From Bacteroidales bacterium (GTDB lineage Bacteria > Bacteroidota > Bacteroidia > Bacteroidales > JAAUTT01): a DNA stretch of 52,897 nucleotides. Location: contig JANYAP010000095.1 in assembly GCA_025361285.1 (NCBI GenBank), forward strand, positions 1 to 52,897. The letters run 5' to 3'. Below the pieces are notes generated by a model. It worked only from the letters and a program-made list of their open reading frames with translations. It was not told where the DNA came from and ran no database searches. Positions within the stretch are counted from its first letter, which is position 1. Every line of letters starts with the position of its first letter. The translations under genes were made by a program, and so were the position numbers. Of the stretch, positions 7,845 through 17,233 are shown piece by piece.

Positions 7845-9218
7845 TTATAAAATATTCATTTTAAATGCTTCAATTTTTTTAAGTCCCAAATCAAGTTTAA
7901 GTTCAGCCCCAGCAAAGGCTTTATCCCACAATGTCATTGCGGCACCAAGGGCTGTGGCATTGTCAATATTCGATGTATATATAGTTTTGTCGGGTAACAT
8001 GGCAGCTAATAGTCTAACAAATATTGTGTTACGGGCAAATCCACCGGTTACATATACCGACATGGTATGATCATTTTTTGTTATTACTAATTGTAAAGTT
8101 TTAAATGCAAGGTAAGAAATATCAATCATCAATTGGTGATAAGCATCATTAAATGAGGTAAATACCGATAAATCTACCAACGAATCGATATAATTGGCAC
8201 TTATACCATCTTTAAAAAAAACATGCTTATTGAACATTTTTTTTATTAGTAATTCGTCGGCATCAACATTCTTATAGAAGTCGGGCCGTATTCCAAAATG
8301 ATTTGCAATGCGTTGTGCATTCACCTCGTGTATGTGTCCCATAAAAAGTCGCGACGACTTAACTTGTTTTTGCCGCGTACTTAAATAGCAAAGTGCGTCG
8401 CTTTTAAGCTGTTCGCCAGTTAAAGGTTCGTCGTTAAAAGGGTTCATGAAAATGCACCAAGTACCTGTTGATATTAGTATAAATGGGTTAGAACTAACTT
8501 TTAAATAAGGAACTAACGACGACGAGCTATCGTGAATTCCAATTCCTACCTGAATTTGCTGTTCGTTAATAACTATTTCGGTTGATTCGTTGTTGGCAAT
8601 TGGTGCTGGCAATTGTATTTTTTCGGTAGCTAACCAGCTATGGTAGCAATGTTTATCGAAATTCCACATTGCCGTATGACAACCTATTGAGGTGTATTCC
8701 GATGATATACACTTACTTACAACATAAGAAAAGTATTGCGGTAAATGTAAAATAGTGCTAACTTGGGTGTAAACTTCGGGCTTATTCTTTTTTAGCCAAA
8801 GTATTTGTAAACCCGAATTAAGCATGCCTAATGCTGGCGATGCCGTATTTCTGCTAAACTCATCGATGCCTCCATAACTTTCGTAGAAATCGACCAACAC
8901 ATTGTCGGGCATTGGTTTAAGGTAGTTGTACGCGGGTGTAATTCGTTGACCATTTTTGTCTAGATATACAAGTGTTGCGCCATAGGTAGCGAAATTTACT
9001 GCTTTAAGGCGATAATCGTCATTTAGCGCAATAAGGTTTATTTCAGCCTTCATCCACGCTTCAATTTTTTCAATATCATCGCACTCAAAGCCTTCATCGT
9101 CGTTAATTTCTTCAAATTTTTGTTCTTTCTCTAATACAAGCTTCAAATTTTGGTTAAAAAGAAGTATTTTCTTGTTGGTTTTTCCAATGTCGAAAATTGC
9201 TATAACTTGTTGTCTCAT
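7845..9218 (-). CDS. FGGY-family carbohydrate kinase (fuculokinase/rhamnulokinase-like)
   Basis: 457 residues, normal FGGY length. The N-terminal phosphate loop is IFDIGKTNKKILLF, the second half opens with ISTGTWCIFMNP, and the adenosine-binding motif is VTGGFARN followed by ATALGAAM. These kinases phosphorylate ketoses such as L-fuculose or L-rhamnulose. Position between a fucosidase (88 bp upstream) and a class II aldolase (11 bp downstream) favours fuculose. No fucose isomerase or permease gene is visible here. Specificity is inferred from context only. Confidence 0.83.
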   Translation of the reverse strand: MRQQVIAIFDIGKTNKKILLFNQNLKLVLEKEQKFEEINDDEGFECDDIEKIEAWMKAEINLIALNDDYRLKAVNFATYGATLVYLDKNGQRITPAYNYLKPMPDNVLVDFYESYGGIDEFSRNTASPALGMLNSGLQILWLKKNKPEVYTQVSTILHLPQYFSYVVSKCISSEYTSIGCHTAMWNFDKHCYHSWLATEKIQLPAPIANNESTEIVINEQQIQVGIGIHDSSSSLVPYLKVSSNPFILISTGTWCIFMNPFNDEPLTGEQLKSDALCYLSTRQKQVKSSRLFMGHIHEVNAQRIANHFGIRPDFYKNVDADELLIKKMFNKHVFFKDGISANYIDSLVDLSVFTSFNDAYHQLMIDISYLAFKTLQLVITKNDHTMSVYVTGGFARNTIFVRLLAAMLPDKTIYTSNIDNATALGAAMTLWDKAFAGAELKLDLGLKKIEAFKMNIL

Positions 9219-9306
9219 TTCTTGTTTGTTTTATATACTGCTAAATTCGGTAATGTATTTATTTTCATTGTCTTGGTTCTTATATCTTGGCTTTCCGTTA
9301 TATATT

Positions 9307-10704
9307 TTATCTTTTCAAAGGAATTTGTTCTTCGCTAACTGGCTTATTCATAGTAAGTTTTACTACCGTAACAATATTGTTCTTATATTTTTCGGGTAAC
9401 GAAAATTTAATTTGAGTATCGGTTTGATTAACAGTTAGTTTCTGATCGTTTAAAATTTCGGCTTTCACTACTTTTTCAATTATACTTGGCAGAACAATTT
9501 CATTTTTACTATGCTTAAATACATGAACGTATATTGTATTGTCTTTAAATGTACTAACTATTGAAGAGTCGGGGAAAAACGGTCCGCCGCGTGTTCCATA
9601 AATACTTTCGCCATTAACGTTTAACCACTCACCAACCTGTTTCATTCGCGTGGCTTCACGAGGATCGATTTGCCCAGTGGGCATTGGACCAACGTTCATA
9701 AGCAAATTGCCATCGCCACCTGCACAACTTATTAAATAGCGCAAACAATCTTGGAATGGAATTACTGGTGTTTGAAAACCATGCCACGACCAAAAACCAG
9801 TGAAAGTCATGCACGATTCCCAAGCACGTTTATTATCGAAGTTGCCAATACTTTGTTCGGGAGTTGTATAATCGGCAGGTACACCGCATCGGTCGTTTAT
9901 AACTATGTTGGGCTGAAGTTCGTATGCCATTTTAAAAAGCTTGTCGCCTTCCCAAAATTCCCATGTTTTCCATTCGCCCGAATCGAAAAAGATAAGCGAT
10001 ATTTCGCCATAGTTAGTTAGTAACTCCTTAAGTTGGTTTCGCATATATTCGTTATATTTCGCCATGCTATCAGCCTTGTAATCAGGGTGATGCCAGTCGC
10101 GCTGCGAGTAGTAAATACCAAATTTTAAACCGGCTTTACGAGTTGCTTTAGCCATTTCGCCCAAAATATCGCGCTTAAATGGAGTACTCATAATATCGAA
10201 ATCGGTAAACTTCGAATCCCACATGCAAAAGCCATCGTGATGCTTTGAAACCATAACAATGTACTTCATTCCGGCTGCTTTAGCTTGGGCTACAAACGTA
10301 TCGGCATTGAACATGCCCGGGTAAAACGATTTATATAGGTTATCGTAAACTTCTTTCGGCACAGCTGGTTTAAACCAATCGGCCCAAAAACTATGCTCTT
10401 TCATACCTGTAAAACCAGCATCGGGGCGAGGGTTTGGTAAAGCATTTTCGCCGTTATCGTTATAAAACTGCTTACTCCAGCTTATTTCGCTAACCGCCAC
10501 ACTCGATGGATTCCAATGAATAAACATTCCGAAACGTGCATCGCTCCACCAGTTTGTTCGTTGCTGTGCTGTGGGAGATTTAGATGCTTTTAGTTCTATT
10601 TGAGCATCAGTCCAACCGTTATTAGGGGTGTAGGTTTGCGCAACAACAATATTACATAGTAGCAATAAAAAACCTAATGTCGAATTCGTTAGAAAAGCTT
10701 TCAT
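9307..10704 (-). CDS. Alpha-L-fucosidase, GH29, secreted
   Basis: 465 residues with a cleavable signal peptide (MKAFLTNSTLGFLLLLCNIVVAQ), so periplasmic or surface. GH29 motifs are clear: WWSDARFGMFIHW (about 52-64), MVSKHHDGFCMWDSK (151-165) and FFDSGEW, whose D241 is the expected nucleophile. The enzyme releases terminal L-fucose from glycans. As the first gene of the leftward set with the kinase and aldolase, it supplies their sugar. The minus-strand sequence TATCTTTA about 30 bp upstream is a weak -7-like match. Linkage preference cannot be read from the sequence. Confidence 0.93.
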   Translation of the reverse strand: MKAFLTNSTLGFLLLLCNIVVAQTYTPNNGWTDAQIELKASKSPTAQQRTNWWSDARFGMFIHWNPSSVAVSEISWSKQFYNDNGENALPNPRPDAGFTGMKEHSFWADWFKPAVPKEVYDNLYKSFYPGMFNADTFVAQAKAAGMKYIVMVSKHHDGFCMWDSKFTDFDIMSTPFKRDILGEMAKATRKAGLKFGIYYSQRDWHHPDYKADSMAKYNEYMRNQLKELLTNYGEISLIFFDSGEWKTWEFWEGDKLFKMAYELQPNIVINDRCGVPADYTTPEQSIGNFDNKRAWESCMTFTGFWSWHGFQTPVIPFQDCLRYLISCAGGDGNLLMNVGPMPTGQIDPREATRMKQVGEWLNVNGESIYGTRGGPFFPDSSIVSTFKDNTIYVHVFKHSKNEIVLPSIIEKVVKAEILNDQKLTVNQTDTQIKFSLPEKYKNNIVTVVKLTMNKPVSEEQIPLKR

Positions 10705-10740
10705 GTTTTTGTTTATAAGTTTATGATAGTATGTAAAGAT

Positions 10741-10773
10741 AAAAAAGAGTATGCGTAATGCATACTCTTTTTT
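10741..10773. terminator. Strong intrinsic terminator-like hairpin
   Basis: A perfect 14-bp stem (AAAAAAGAGTATGC and its complement) with a 5-nt loop and T-runs on both strands. It lies upstream of the fucosidase and just past a degenerate T9SS-tail remnant on the minus strand (10814-10846). It probably terminated that lost gene. Confidence 0.75.
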
Positions 10774-10813
10774 AAAAATTTCAATTTATTTTATTGTCAA
10801 ACAAACCATTATA

Positions 10814-10954
10814 TTATTGAACTACAATCTTTTTAACGGTTAATGCCAACAACTGTTACCTTCCGAAGTTTCGAAAAACGAAAACGCTACCTTCGATGCA
10901 AGTAACTGGGCTAAAGGTGCATATTTTAAACAAATTGTTAACTCGCCAAATTGA
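10814..10954. pseudogene. Fragment of a T9SS-sorted secreted protein
   Basis: On the minus strand, 10846-10814 reads ALTVKKIVVQ then stop, which closely resembles the last residues of T9SS type A sorting domains. Just to the right on the plus strand, 10856-10954 reads a segment ending FDASNWAKGAYFKQIVN, like the WAKGxYF motif that normally precedes that tail. The two pieces are in opposite orientation, which would require a local inversion. Everything else of the gene is gone. The rest of the 568-bp gap (10955-11272) shows no coding sequence I can support, apart from a weak promoter-like TATATTTA at 11244-11251. Confidence 0.35.
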
Positions 10955-11272
10955 GCAAAAGTTTAACGTAATGCCATAACAATAGCTTATAACAATAACG
11001 TGTCAATGGTAGTATTTTAAAATCCAATAGACAATGAACAAAATGTTTATTATTTTACACAAAATGACACAATAATTTTCAATCGTTTATTACATAATAT
11101 TATTGAAAATGAATAATATAGGTATGGGGGGTTTGGTGTTGCATTTTATAGATACGAAGTATGCTGATTATATGGCTACCCGCAATTTCCGTTTTTAATA
11201 AAAAAATATTTTCGAAAGTTTTTAAATTTCCGTCGAAATACGCTATATTTAACCGCATAATAGGCACGTAAA

Positions 11273-11824
11273 ATGAAGACTTACAAACAAATTCCACTCG
11301 AAAACGCTTATAAAGTACTAAATACTGGTGCGTTAATACTAATAAGCTCATTGAGTGCCGACAATCGCAATAATTTGGCTCCAATAGCCTGGAACTGCCC
11401 TATTGAATACGACCCAGTTACAAGTCTGCTATTTGTGTGCGATAAAACCCATCAAACCTATGCCAATATTAGCGAAACGGGCAAGTTTGTTGTTTGCATT
11501 CCGCATGCATCGCAACATAAATTGGTTGTCGATTTGGGAAGTTGCTCAGGGAAAACAGTTCAAAAAATCGAAAAATTTCAAGTAAATACTTTTAAATCAA
11601 AACAATATCAATTGAGCGTTCCCGACGATTGCATTGCATATGTTGAGTGTAAACTAAAGCGAATAATCGACGAGGAAAGCGTTGGAATTATTATGAGCGA
11701 AGTTGTTTATGCCGAAGTTGATGTTAATGCGTTTACCGACAGGCTTCTTGCCGAAACTGAGTTCGGAAAAACACTTCACCATTTGGGGTCGGAAAAATTT
11801 ATTTCGCCTGGCAATTTGTTGTAG
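11273..11824 (+). CDS. Flavin reductase-like FMN-binding protein
   Basis: 183 residues of the flavin reductase-like split-barrel family (DIM6/NTAB type). It begins MKTYKQIPLENAYKVLNTGA, with LAPIAWNCPIEYDP and TGKFVVCIPHASQ forming the flavin pocket. Such proteins bind FMN and reduce flavin or donate reducing equivalents to partner oxygenases. No oxygenase lies nearby, so the partner is unknown. No signal peptide is present. It is 43 bp before the GH36-like gene and may share its transcript. Confidence 0.82.
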   Translation: MKTYKQIPLENAYKVLNTGALILISSLSADNRNNLAPIAWNCPIEYDPVTSLLFVCDKTHQTYANISETGKFVVCIPHASQHKLVVDLGSCSGKTVQKIEKFQVNTFKSKQYQLSVPDDCIAYVECKLKRIIDEESVGIIMSEVVYAEVDVNAFTDRLLAETEFGKTLHHLGSEKFISPGNLL

Positions 11825-11867
11825 TTTATAAAAATATCGTTATTTTGCTTCGAGAAACCACTTTACC

Positions 11868-13835
11868 ATGCATAATGTATTTCGTTGTATAACAATATGT
11901 TTCATATCGCTTCTTTTATCCAATTCTTGTAATAAACCTTCAAACGCCTTTATCGACAACAAATCGGTTACCATAAACCTTGACTTCGATAATTCCGAAA
12001 TGCCTATTATTCAATCTATTAAATGGAATAATAAAAATACGGTAATAAAAAATATTGTCTCAACCGATGCTACCGCCAATTGGATTAAGCAGTTAACAGG
12101 AGCAAAGGGAAAAGTATTGAGCAACGGCTGGAATATTTCGTCCGACAGCATATATTACAAGGCAACGGCGGGTTTCAGTATAAAGCCTTTTTATATAGAA
12201 CTGAATGTTAAGCTGTTAAAGCAATCGTCTTATATCTGCTATTACTATACAATTAAAAATGAGAGTAATACAGCACAAAAAGTTATACAGTTTCCAATTT
12301 TTTTTGGCTCCTTTAAAATTAGCGACGAAAAAAATATGCTAAAATGGTGGGAAGCACTAACATACACACCAATTTCCGACACCATAACTACCAGCACAAA
12401 CATTGCATTACATTCGCGCATACATAGTTCCGATAGTTATAAAGGTGTTCGCGGAAACCTACCTTTTTGGCAAATTCGAAATTCGCAAGGAAACATATTT
12501 TTTGCACTTGCTTGGTGCGGCGGCTGGCAAGCGAACTTTACGTGCAACGAAGGTAATAACCTAATAATGAACGTATCGTTGCCCGAGCCCGAAACTCAAT
12601 TAACTTTGCAACCTAACGAATCTATTTCGGGTCCAAAGCTCTTTATTAGCCCCATTGCCGAGCCTAACGAAATGCTTGCCCGATCGCAATGGTTCGCGAT
12701 CTGGCAAAATTTGGCAAATGCATCGTATAACGCTTCCGCTGTTCACTTTCCTCTTATATATAGTCAATGTATTGAAAACGACACACTTCCTCTTGCCGAA
12801 TACGTTCGCAACCAGTTAAAAGCAATGAACAACTATGGTTTTGACGCATACGTTTTTGATGGTGGTTACGAAACACACCCCAATACATTTACTAAACAAG
12901 AACTAAAACGAGTTGCCACGCAGCTAAAAATAAGTAACTTGAAGGTTGGTTTGGCTTCAAGTCCACAATTTAAAGAAAATTCGGTAAATACGCCATTTAT
13001 CGATTACGCCAGTAGTAATTTCATCGACTTGCTTGAAAATCATATCGATACACTTACGCAAAATATAAAGGCAAATTGGTGGACATTTAGTAATGCTTTT
13101 TTTGCCCACGAAACCTATTCGGGAAAGATGAAAAACGTAATTGCTATGCAATTGGCTTTCGAATCGGTTCGCAAACTACATCCAAACATAGTATTCGAAT
13201 CGAACGTGGAAGGCGGCAAAATGATTAATGTATTTATCGACGAACTAACTCAATTTCATCGAGTTAATAACGAAAAACAAATCGGATATATACAATCTAT
13301 ATCGAACATAAACGAAGCCTTAGGAGCAACCGAAATACTTGAACCACATAAAGTTGAGCGTTTTACCAACCGATTAAACGAAATAGACGTTACTAACCCC
13401 GAAATTATGAAACTATACTGCCGAAGCTGTATGCTAGGCACTTGGGGCATTTCGGCCGATTTAACCAAAATTAATGTCGAACAAAAAGCAATAATGATTA
13501 ATGAAATTAGTAATTATAAGAAGCTTAACGAATTAAAGAAATTCGAACTGTTCGAACATAATAAACCTAACTACAATACCTACAATGCATACGCAGCCTA
13601 TTACAATGCCGATTTCACGAAAGTGGGCATATTATTTTACCGAATGTATTTCGGCAACGGAAAAATGGAATTGAAAATACCGCTTGCGCTTAATGCCGAG
13701 CGCATTTACCGCATTACTAATACCGATTCGGAAATTATTGCCGAACTTACTGGAGCAATATTGAACAACGGATTTTCGCTTATACTTGATAATAAGCAAC
13801 TTTCGACTATTTATTTTATTGAAGCAATAGATTAG
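11868..13835 (+). CDS. GH36/GH27-like glycoside hydrolase lipoprotein
   Basis: 655 residues. A lipoprotein signal ends at SLLLSNSC, with C21 the lipidation site. An N-terminal beta-sandwich (about 30-280) leads into a TIM-barrel-like region containing AYVFDGGYE. Later segments VFESNVEGGK and CRSCMLGTWGISADL resemble the GH36 alpha-galactosidase scaffold. The expected nucleophile motif KxD is not seen: the nearest match is IKANWW, with Asn where Asp is usual. The protein may therefore be inactive or use other residues. Cell-surface or periplasmic location is inferred from the lipobox. Family assignment is by overall pattern, not a clear signature. Confidence 0.6.
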   Translation: MHNVFRCITICFISLLLSNSCNKPSNAFIDNKSVTINLDFDNSEMPIIQSIKWNNKNTVIKNIVSTDATANWIKQLTGAKGKVLSNGWNISSDSIYYKATAGFSIKPFYIELNVKLLKQSSYICYYYTIKNESNTAQKVIQFPIFFGSFKISDEKNMLKWWEALTYTPISDTITTSTNIALHSRIHSSDSYKGVRGNLPFWQIRNSQGNIFFALAWCGGWQANFTCNEGNNLIMNVSLPEPETQLTLQPNESISGPKLFISPIAEPNEMLARSQWFAIWQNLANASYNASAVHFPLIYSQCIENDTLPLAEYVRNQLKAMNNYGFDAYVFDGGYETHPNTFTKQELKRVATQLKISNLKVGLASSPQFKENSVNTPFIDYASSNFIDLLENHIDTLTQNIKANWWTFSNAFFAHETYSGKMKNVIAMQLAFESVRKLHPNIVFESNVEGGKMINVFIDELTQFHRVNNEKQIGYIQSISNINEALGATEILEPHKVERFTNRLNEIDVTNPEIMKLYCRSCMLGTWGISADLTKINVEQKAIMINEISNYKKLNELKKFELFEHNKPNYNTYNAYAAYYNADFTKVGILFYRMYFGNGKMELKIPLALNAERIYRITNTDSEIIAELTGAILNNGFSLILDNKQLSTIYFIEAID

Positions 13836-13850
13836 GCGGGAATAAACAGC

Positions 13851-14005
13851 AATTAGTGTTCATCCATAAAGTAAAAATTGCCACAGATTCTGAGTAACAG
13901 GCGAAACCTTTTCTAAAACACCTTATTATAAGTTTATTGCACCGTATAATCGAATACGTAATGGAAAGGTTTCGCCTGTTACAGCATATTACTGATGGAC
14001 ACTAA
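13851..14005. repeat. Nested inverted-repeat element (family F7, copy 1)
   Basis: About 155 bp with ends AATTAGTGTTCATC and the complement of AATTAGTGTCCATC. Inside is a perfect 18-bp inverted repeat, GTAACAGGCGAAACCTTT. It lies between the GH36-like gene and kbl. A second element with the same ends but a different interior is at 39423-39576. No coding capacity; MITE-like in form. Confidence 0.75.
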
Positions 14006-14113
14006 TTAATTACAGAACTAGCGGAACATTTGAAAGCTAAAAAGAAAGCTAATTACCTTATGCTTAACAATTTCGAATTGTTACCTTTACATCCAACACA
14101 AATATTAAAAACT

Positions 14114-15304
14114 ATGTACGGAAAAATAAAGAAGCACCTTCAAAATGAATTAACCACAATTAAAGAAGCAGGGTTGTTTAAAAACGAACGGGTTATTGCA
14201 TCGCCACAGTCTGCTGTTATTAAGCTCAATTCAGGACAAGAAGTTTTGAATTTTTGTGCCAACAATTATTTAGGTTTATCATCTCATCCTAAGGTTGTTG
14301 AAGCTGCACATAAAGGTTTAGATATTAGGGGGTTCGGAATGTCGTCGGTAAGGTTTATTTGCGGCACTCAGGATTTGCACAAGGAATTGGAAAGACGTAT
14401 ATCACAGTATTTTAAAACCGACGATGCAATATTATATGCCGCATGCTTCGATGCAAATGGAGGTGTTTTTGAGCCATTGCTGTCCGAGGACGATGCAATT
14501 ATTTCGGATGCTTTAAACCATGCATCAATTATCGATGGAGTTAGGCTTTGCAAGGCACAACGTTACCGCTATTCAAATGCGAATATGGAGGAATTGGAAG
14601 ATTGCCTATTACAATCGCAGACTCAACGTTTTAGACTTATAGTTACCGACGCAGTTTTTTCGATGGATGGAAATGTAGCGCCATTGGACAAAATATGCCA
14701 ACTAGCCGAAAAATACGATGCACTAATAATGGTAGATGAATGCCACTCGGCAGGCGTTGTAGGCAAAACAGGTAAAGGAATTACCGAACTTTTTGGCGTT
14801 GAAGGACAAGTTGATATTATTACCGGTACGCTAGGCAAGGCTTTTGGCGGAGCAATAGGAGGTTTTACCACTGGAAGAAAAGAAATAATTGATATTTTGC
14901 GTCAACGCTCGCGACCATACTTATTTTCGAATTCGTTGCCTCCTGCCGTTGTAAACGCAGGTATAGCCGTTTTCGATTTGCTCGAAACCTCAACCGTTCT
15001 GCACGATAAACTGGTTGCCAACGCAAGTTATTTTATGGAAACTATTAAAAAAGAGGGTTTTGATATTAAAAAGAGCCAATCGGCTATTGTTGCTATAATG
15101 CTCTACGACGCCATGCTCGCACAAAACTTTGCGGCACAATTACTTGATGAAGGTATTTATGTAATTGGTTTTTATTTCCCAGTAGTGCCTAAGGATCAAG
15201 CCCGTATTAGGGTTCAAATTTCGGCTGCACACGAAAAAGAACATCTCAACAAAGCCATTGCCGCATTTGTAAAAGTAGGTAAAGCGCTGAATGTTATTAA
15301 ATAG
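14114..15304 (+). CDS. kbl: Glycine C-acetyltransferase (2-amino-3-ketobutyrate CoA ligase)
   Basis: 396 residues from the ATG at 14114 (MYGKIKKHLQNEL), the usual start for this family; an upstream TTG at 14030 would add 28 unusual residues. This PLP-dependent alpha-oxoamine synthase has LNFCANNYLGLSSHP, MVDECHSAGVVG and the PLP-lysine motif TLGKAFGGAIGG (K242). It cleaves 2-amino-3-ketobutyrate with CoA to glycine and acetyl-CoA in threonine catabolism. The usual partner, threonine dehydrogenase, is not in the window. Confidence 0.94.
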   Translation: MYGKIKKHLQNELTTIKEAGLFKNERVIASPQSAVIKLNSGQEVLNFCANNYLGLSSHPKVVEAAHKGLDIRGFGMSSVRFICGTQDLHKELERRISQYFKTDDAILYAACFDANGGVFEPLLSEDDAIISDALNHASIIDGVRLCKAQRYRYSNANMEELEDCLLQSQTQRFRLIVTDAVFSMDGNVAPLDKICQLAEKYDALIMVDECHSAGVVGKTGKGITELFGVEGQVDIITGTLGKAFGGAIGGFTTGRKEIIDILRQRSRPYLFSNSLPPAVVNAGIAVFDLLETSTVLHDKLVANASYFMETIKKEGFDIKKSQSAIVAIMLYDAMLAQNFAAQLLDEGIYVIGFYFPVVPKDQARIRVQISAAHEKEHLNKAIAAFVKVGKALNVIK

Positions 15305-15333
15305 GAACAAATAGCCAATTCCACTAAGTAGTT

Positions 15334-15732
15334 CTATTTATTGCTAAATGTTTTCATGTAATGTACTACCGACCAAATGGCTTCATCGTCAAGCTTACCT
15401 CCAAAACTGTGGTTTCGGTTGCGACCATATTTTACTTTATAAAAATGTTCGCCGTCCGTTTCGCTCGTGAAATCGTTAAGAATTAAACTTGCAGGCTTAA
15501 TATTTGCTAAATTCTTAATCTTTGCTCCATCGCCTTTCCCTTTTTCACCATGACAACCAGCACACACTTGTTTGTAGTGCATTTTACCTTCAGCCATAAC
15601 CTTTTCGGTTTTAATTATTGGATTTCGTTTACTAATAAATTCCGCAGGAACATCCCATAGTATAGGTTGAATGATGAAACTGCACAACATTGTAACAAGC
15701 ACAGTAGCTATTATACTATTCAAAATTTTCAT
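15334..15732 (-). CDS. Small secreted c-type cytochrome
   Basis: 132 residues from the ATG at 15732 (MKILNSIIATVLVTMLCSF), which gives a standard signal peptide; a longer frame begins 11 codons upstream. One heme site, C57-A-G-C60-H61, is followed by GEKGKGDG, as in class I cytochromes c. A distal Met ligand is likely in VVHYMKTF near the C-terminus. It should carry electrons in the periplasm. No oxidase or reductase gene is adjacent. Confidence 0.85.
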   Translation of the reverse strand: MKILNSIIATVLVTMLCSFIIQPILWDVPAEFISKRNPIIKTEKVMAEGKMHYKQVCAGCHGEKGKGDGAKIKNLANIKPASLILNDFTSETDGEHFYKVKYGRNRNHSFGGKLDDEAIWSVVHYMKTFSNK

Positions 15733-15820
15733 TATTTGATTTTTAAGTCGATGCAAATTATGCAAAATTATTTTAATTTTCCAAAAAAATAATTACTTAA
15801 TTAAATGTGCATTGAAACCT

Positions 15821-16231
15821 CTATTTTCCATGCCTTTCGATTGTGCAATTCATTAATCGTTTTGTAAATTCGTCGCGGGTAATTGCCTCATTATTCCAGT
15901 AATTATCAAACTCCTTCGATTCGGTATCGGCTTTAAAATCAATTACTTTTACGTTGTTTTTACAAGTCATAAGCCATTCGGCACATGGTTTATTTTCGAT
16001 TTCGAAAAAATCCCATTGCGGGTTGGGTGGAAGTGTGCGCCAGTATAATATTTCATCGTTTCTAACATTACCTTTTATAGTAGCATGTGGCGTGTCAGTT
16101 TCAACAAACGTATTGTCAACCACCCACTTACCATTCTCGAGCCAGCCAATAAATATGCCACCAAACTCTTGGTATAGCATAACATCTTGGTATTCGGAAG
16201 GCAATCTGTCATTTACATTTATCCATTCCAT
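15821..16231 (-). CDS. DUF551-domain protein
   Basis: 136 residues beginning MEWINVNDRLPSEYQDVMLY, with ILYWRTLPPNP near residue 65, the signature of DUF551, small proteins common in phages and bacterial accessory DNA. The function is unknown. No signal peptide or membrane segment is seen. A C-terminal extension beyond the domain (about 75-136) is not recognised. Confidence 0.7.
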   Translation of the reverse strand: MEWINVNDRLPSEYQDVMLYQEFGGIFIGWLENGKWVVDNTFVETDTPHATIKGNVRNDEILYWRTLPPNPQWDFFEIENKPCAEWLMTCKNNVKVIDFKADTESKEFDNYWNNEAITRDEFTKRLMNCTIERHGK

Positions 16232-16414
16232 ATTATTTTGCTTAAAAACAAATGTATATCTAACTCAAATTTAGTAATTTTGATAGAGATATTTTCAACG
16301 TATTTAACAAAATCAAAAATCATTTGTCAAAAATTTCGAATAGAGCGAAAACCTATTAACTCGTACTGGGTTTCGTAGGTAATTAAACATTTAATTTCAG
16401 AAAAAATAGCAAAA

Positions 16415-16498
16415 ATGACTGTACAACAACTAATTGAAAAACCTGTAATAGAAAATGCCCTGTTTATTAATGGTGCAAACACTCTATCGAACCAATAA
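16415..16498 (+). other. Small open frame ahead of the ATPase, possible remnant
   Basis: A 27-codon frame (MTVQQLIEKPVIENALFI and nine more residues) ends TAA overlapping the ATG of the next gene as TAATG (16496-16500), an arrangement typical of translational coupling. It may be a leader or a fragment of a lost gene. The 183 bp before it shows no other gene. Confidence 0.3.
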
Positions 16499-17212
16499 TG
16501 GCAAGCATATTTATAAGAAGCGTATCGCTAAAGCGTGATATTCAAAGTAATGTATTTCCATTCACAATTCCAGCAATCGAAAAGCTGAAAATTAGGTTTC
16601 GGAAACATGTAACTTTTTTGGTTGGCGAAAATGGCTCGGGAAAATCTACCTTACTCGAAGCATTGGTCGAACGATGTGGTTTCGATGCTATGGGCGGGCA
16701 CAAGCATCATAGGTTTTCGATGGACGACGATTCGCCGCTTGCCCAAAGTTTATTGATAGACCGCGATGTGCGCCGACCTATCGACCAAGGGTTTTTCTTT
16801 CGCGCCGAAAGCTTTTTTAATTTGGCATCGTATATCGACGAAAACGGAAACCCCAAATAATTGGGGTGGTAGAGAGTTGCTGAAACAATCGCACGGCGAG
16901 TCGTTTTTAGCAGCCTTCAACAGCCGCTTTCGCGAAGGCTTGTTTCTGTTAGACGAGCCAGAGGCAGCACTTTCGCCACAACGGCAATTATCGTTACTAA
17001 CCATTATTAACGGTATGGAGCGCGAAGGCAAATCGCAGCTTATTATTGCTACTCACTCGCCAATTTTATTAGCTTACCCAAATGCCGATATTTATTTGCT
17101 CGACGAAAAAGGTATGGAGTTGGTTGAATACGAAAATACTGAGCATTACCGTATTACAAAAAGCTTTTTAGATAATCCGAAAATGTATTTCGACATGTTG
17201 TTTGAAGAGTAA
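16498..17212 (+). pseudogene. AAA/ABC-type ATPase split by a frameshift
   Basis: The first frame (16498-16860, 120 residues) carries Walker A GENGSGKST at 43-51 and stops after DENGNPK. The next frame, effective from about 16855 to 17212, continues with WGGRELLKQSHGESFL, GLFLLDEPEAALSPQRQ (Walker B) and IIATHSPILL. Deleting one base in the CCCCAAA tract near 16850-16856 would fuse them into about 237 residues, the expected size of these small stand-alone ATPases. The function of the family is not known to me. Either a real frameshift or a homopolymer sequencing error explains it. Confidence 0.85.
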
Positions 17213-17233
17213 CTTCAGTTCTCCTGACTTGGC

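Noticed and set aside
11100-11384. 94-residue minus-strand frame
   Set aside because: Overlaps the flavin reductase-like gene start; no recognisable domain.
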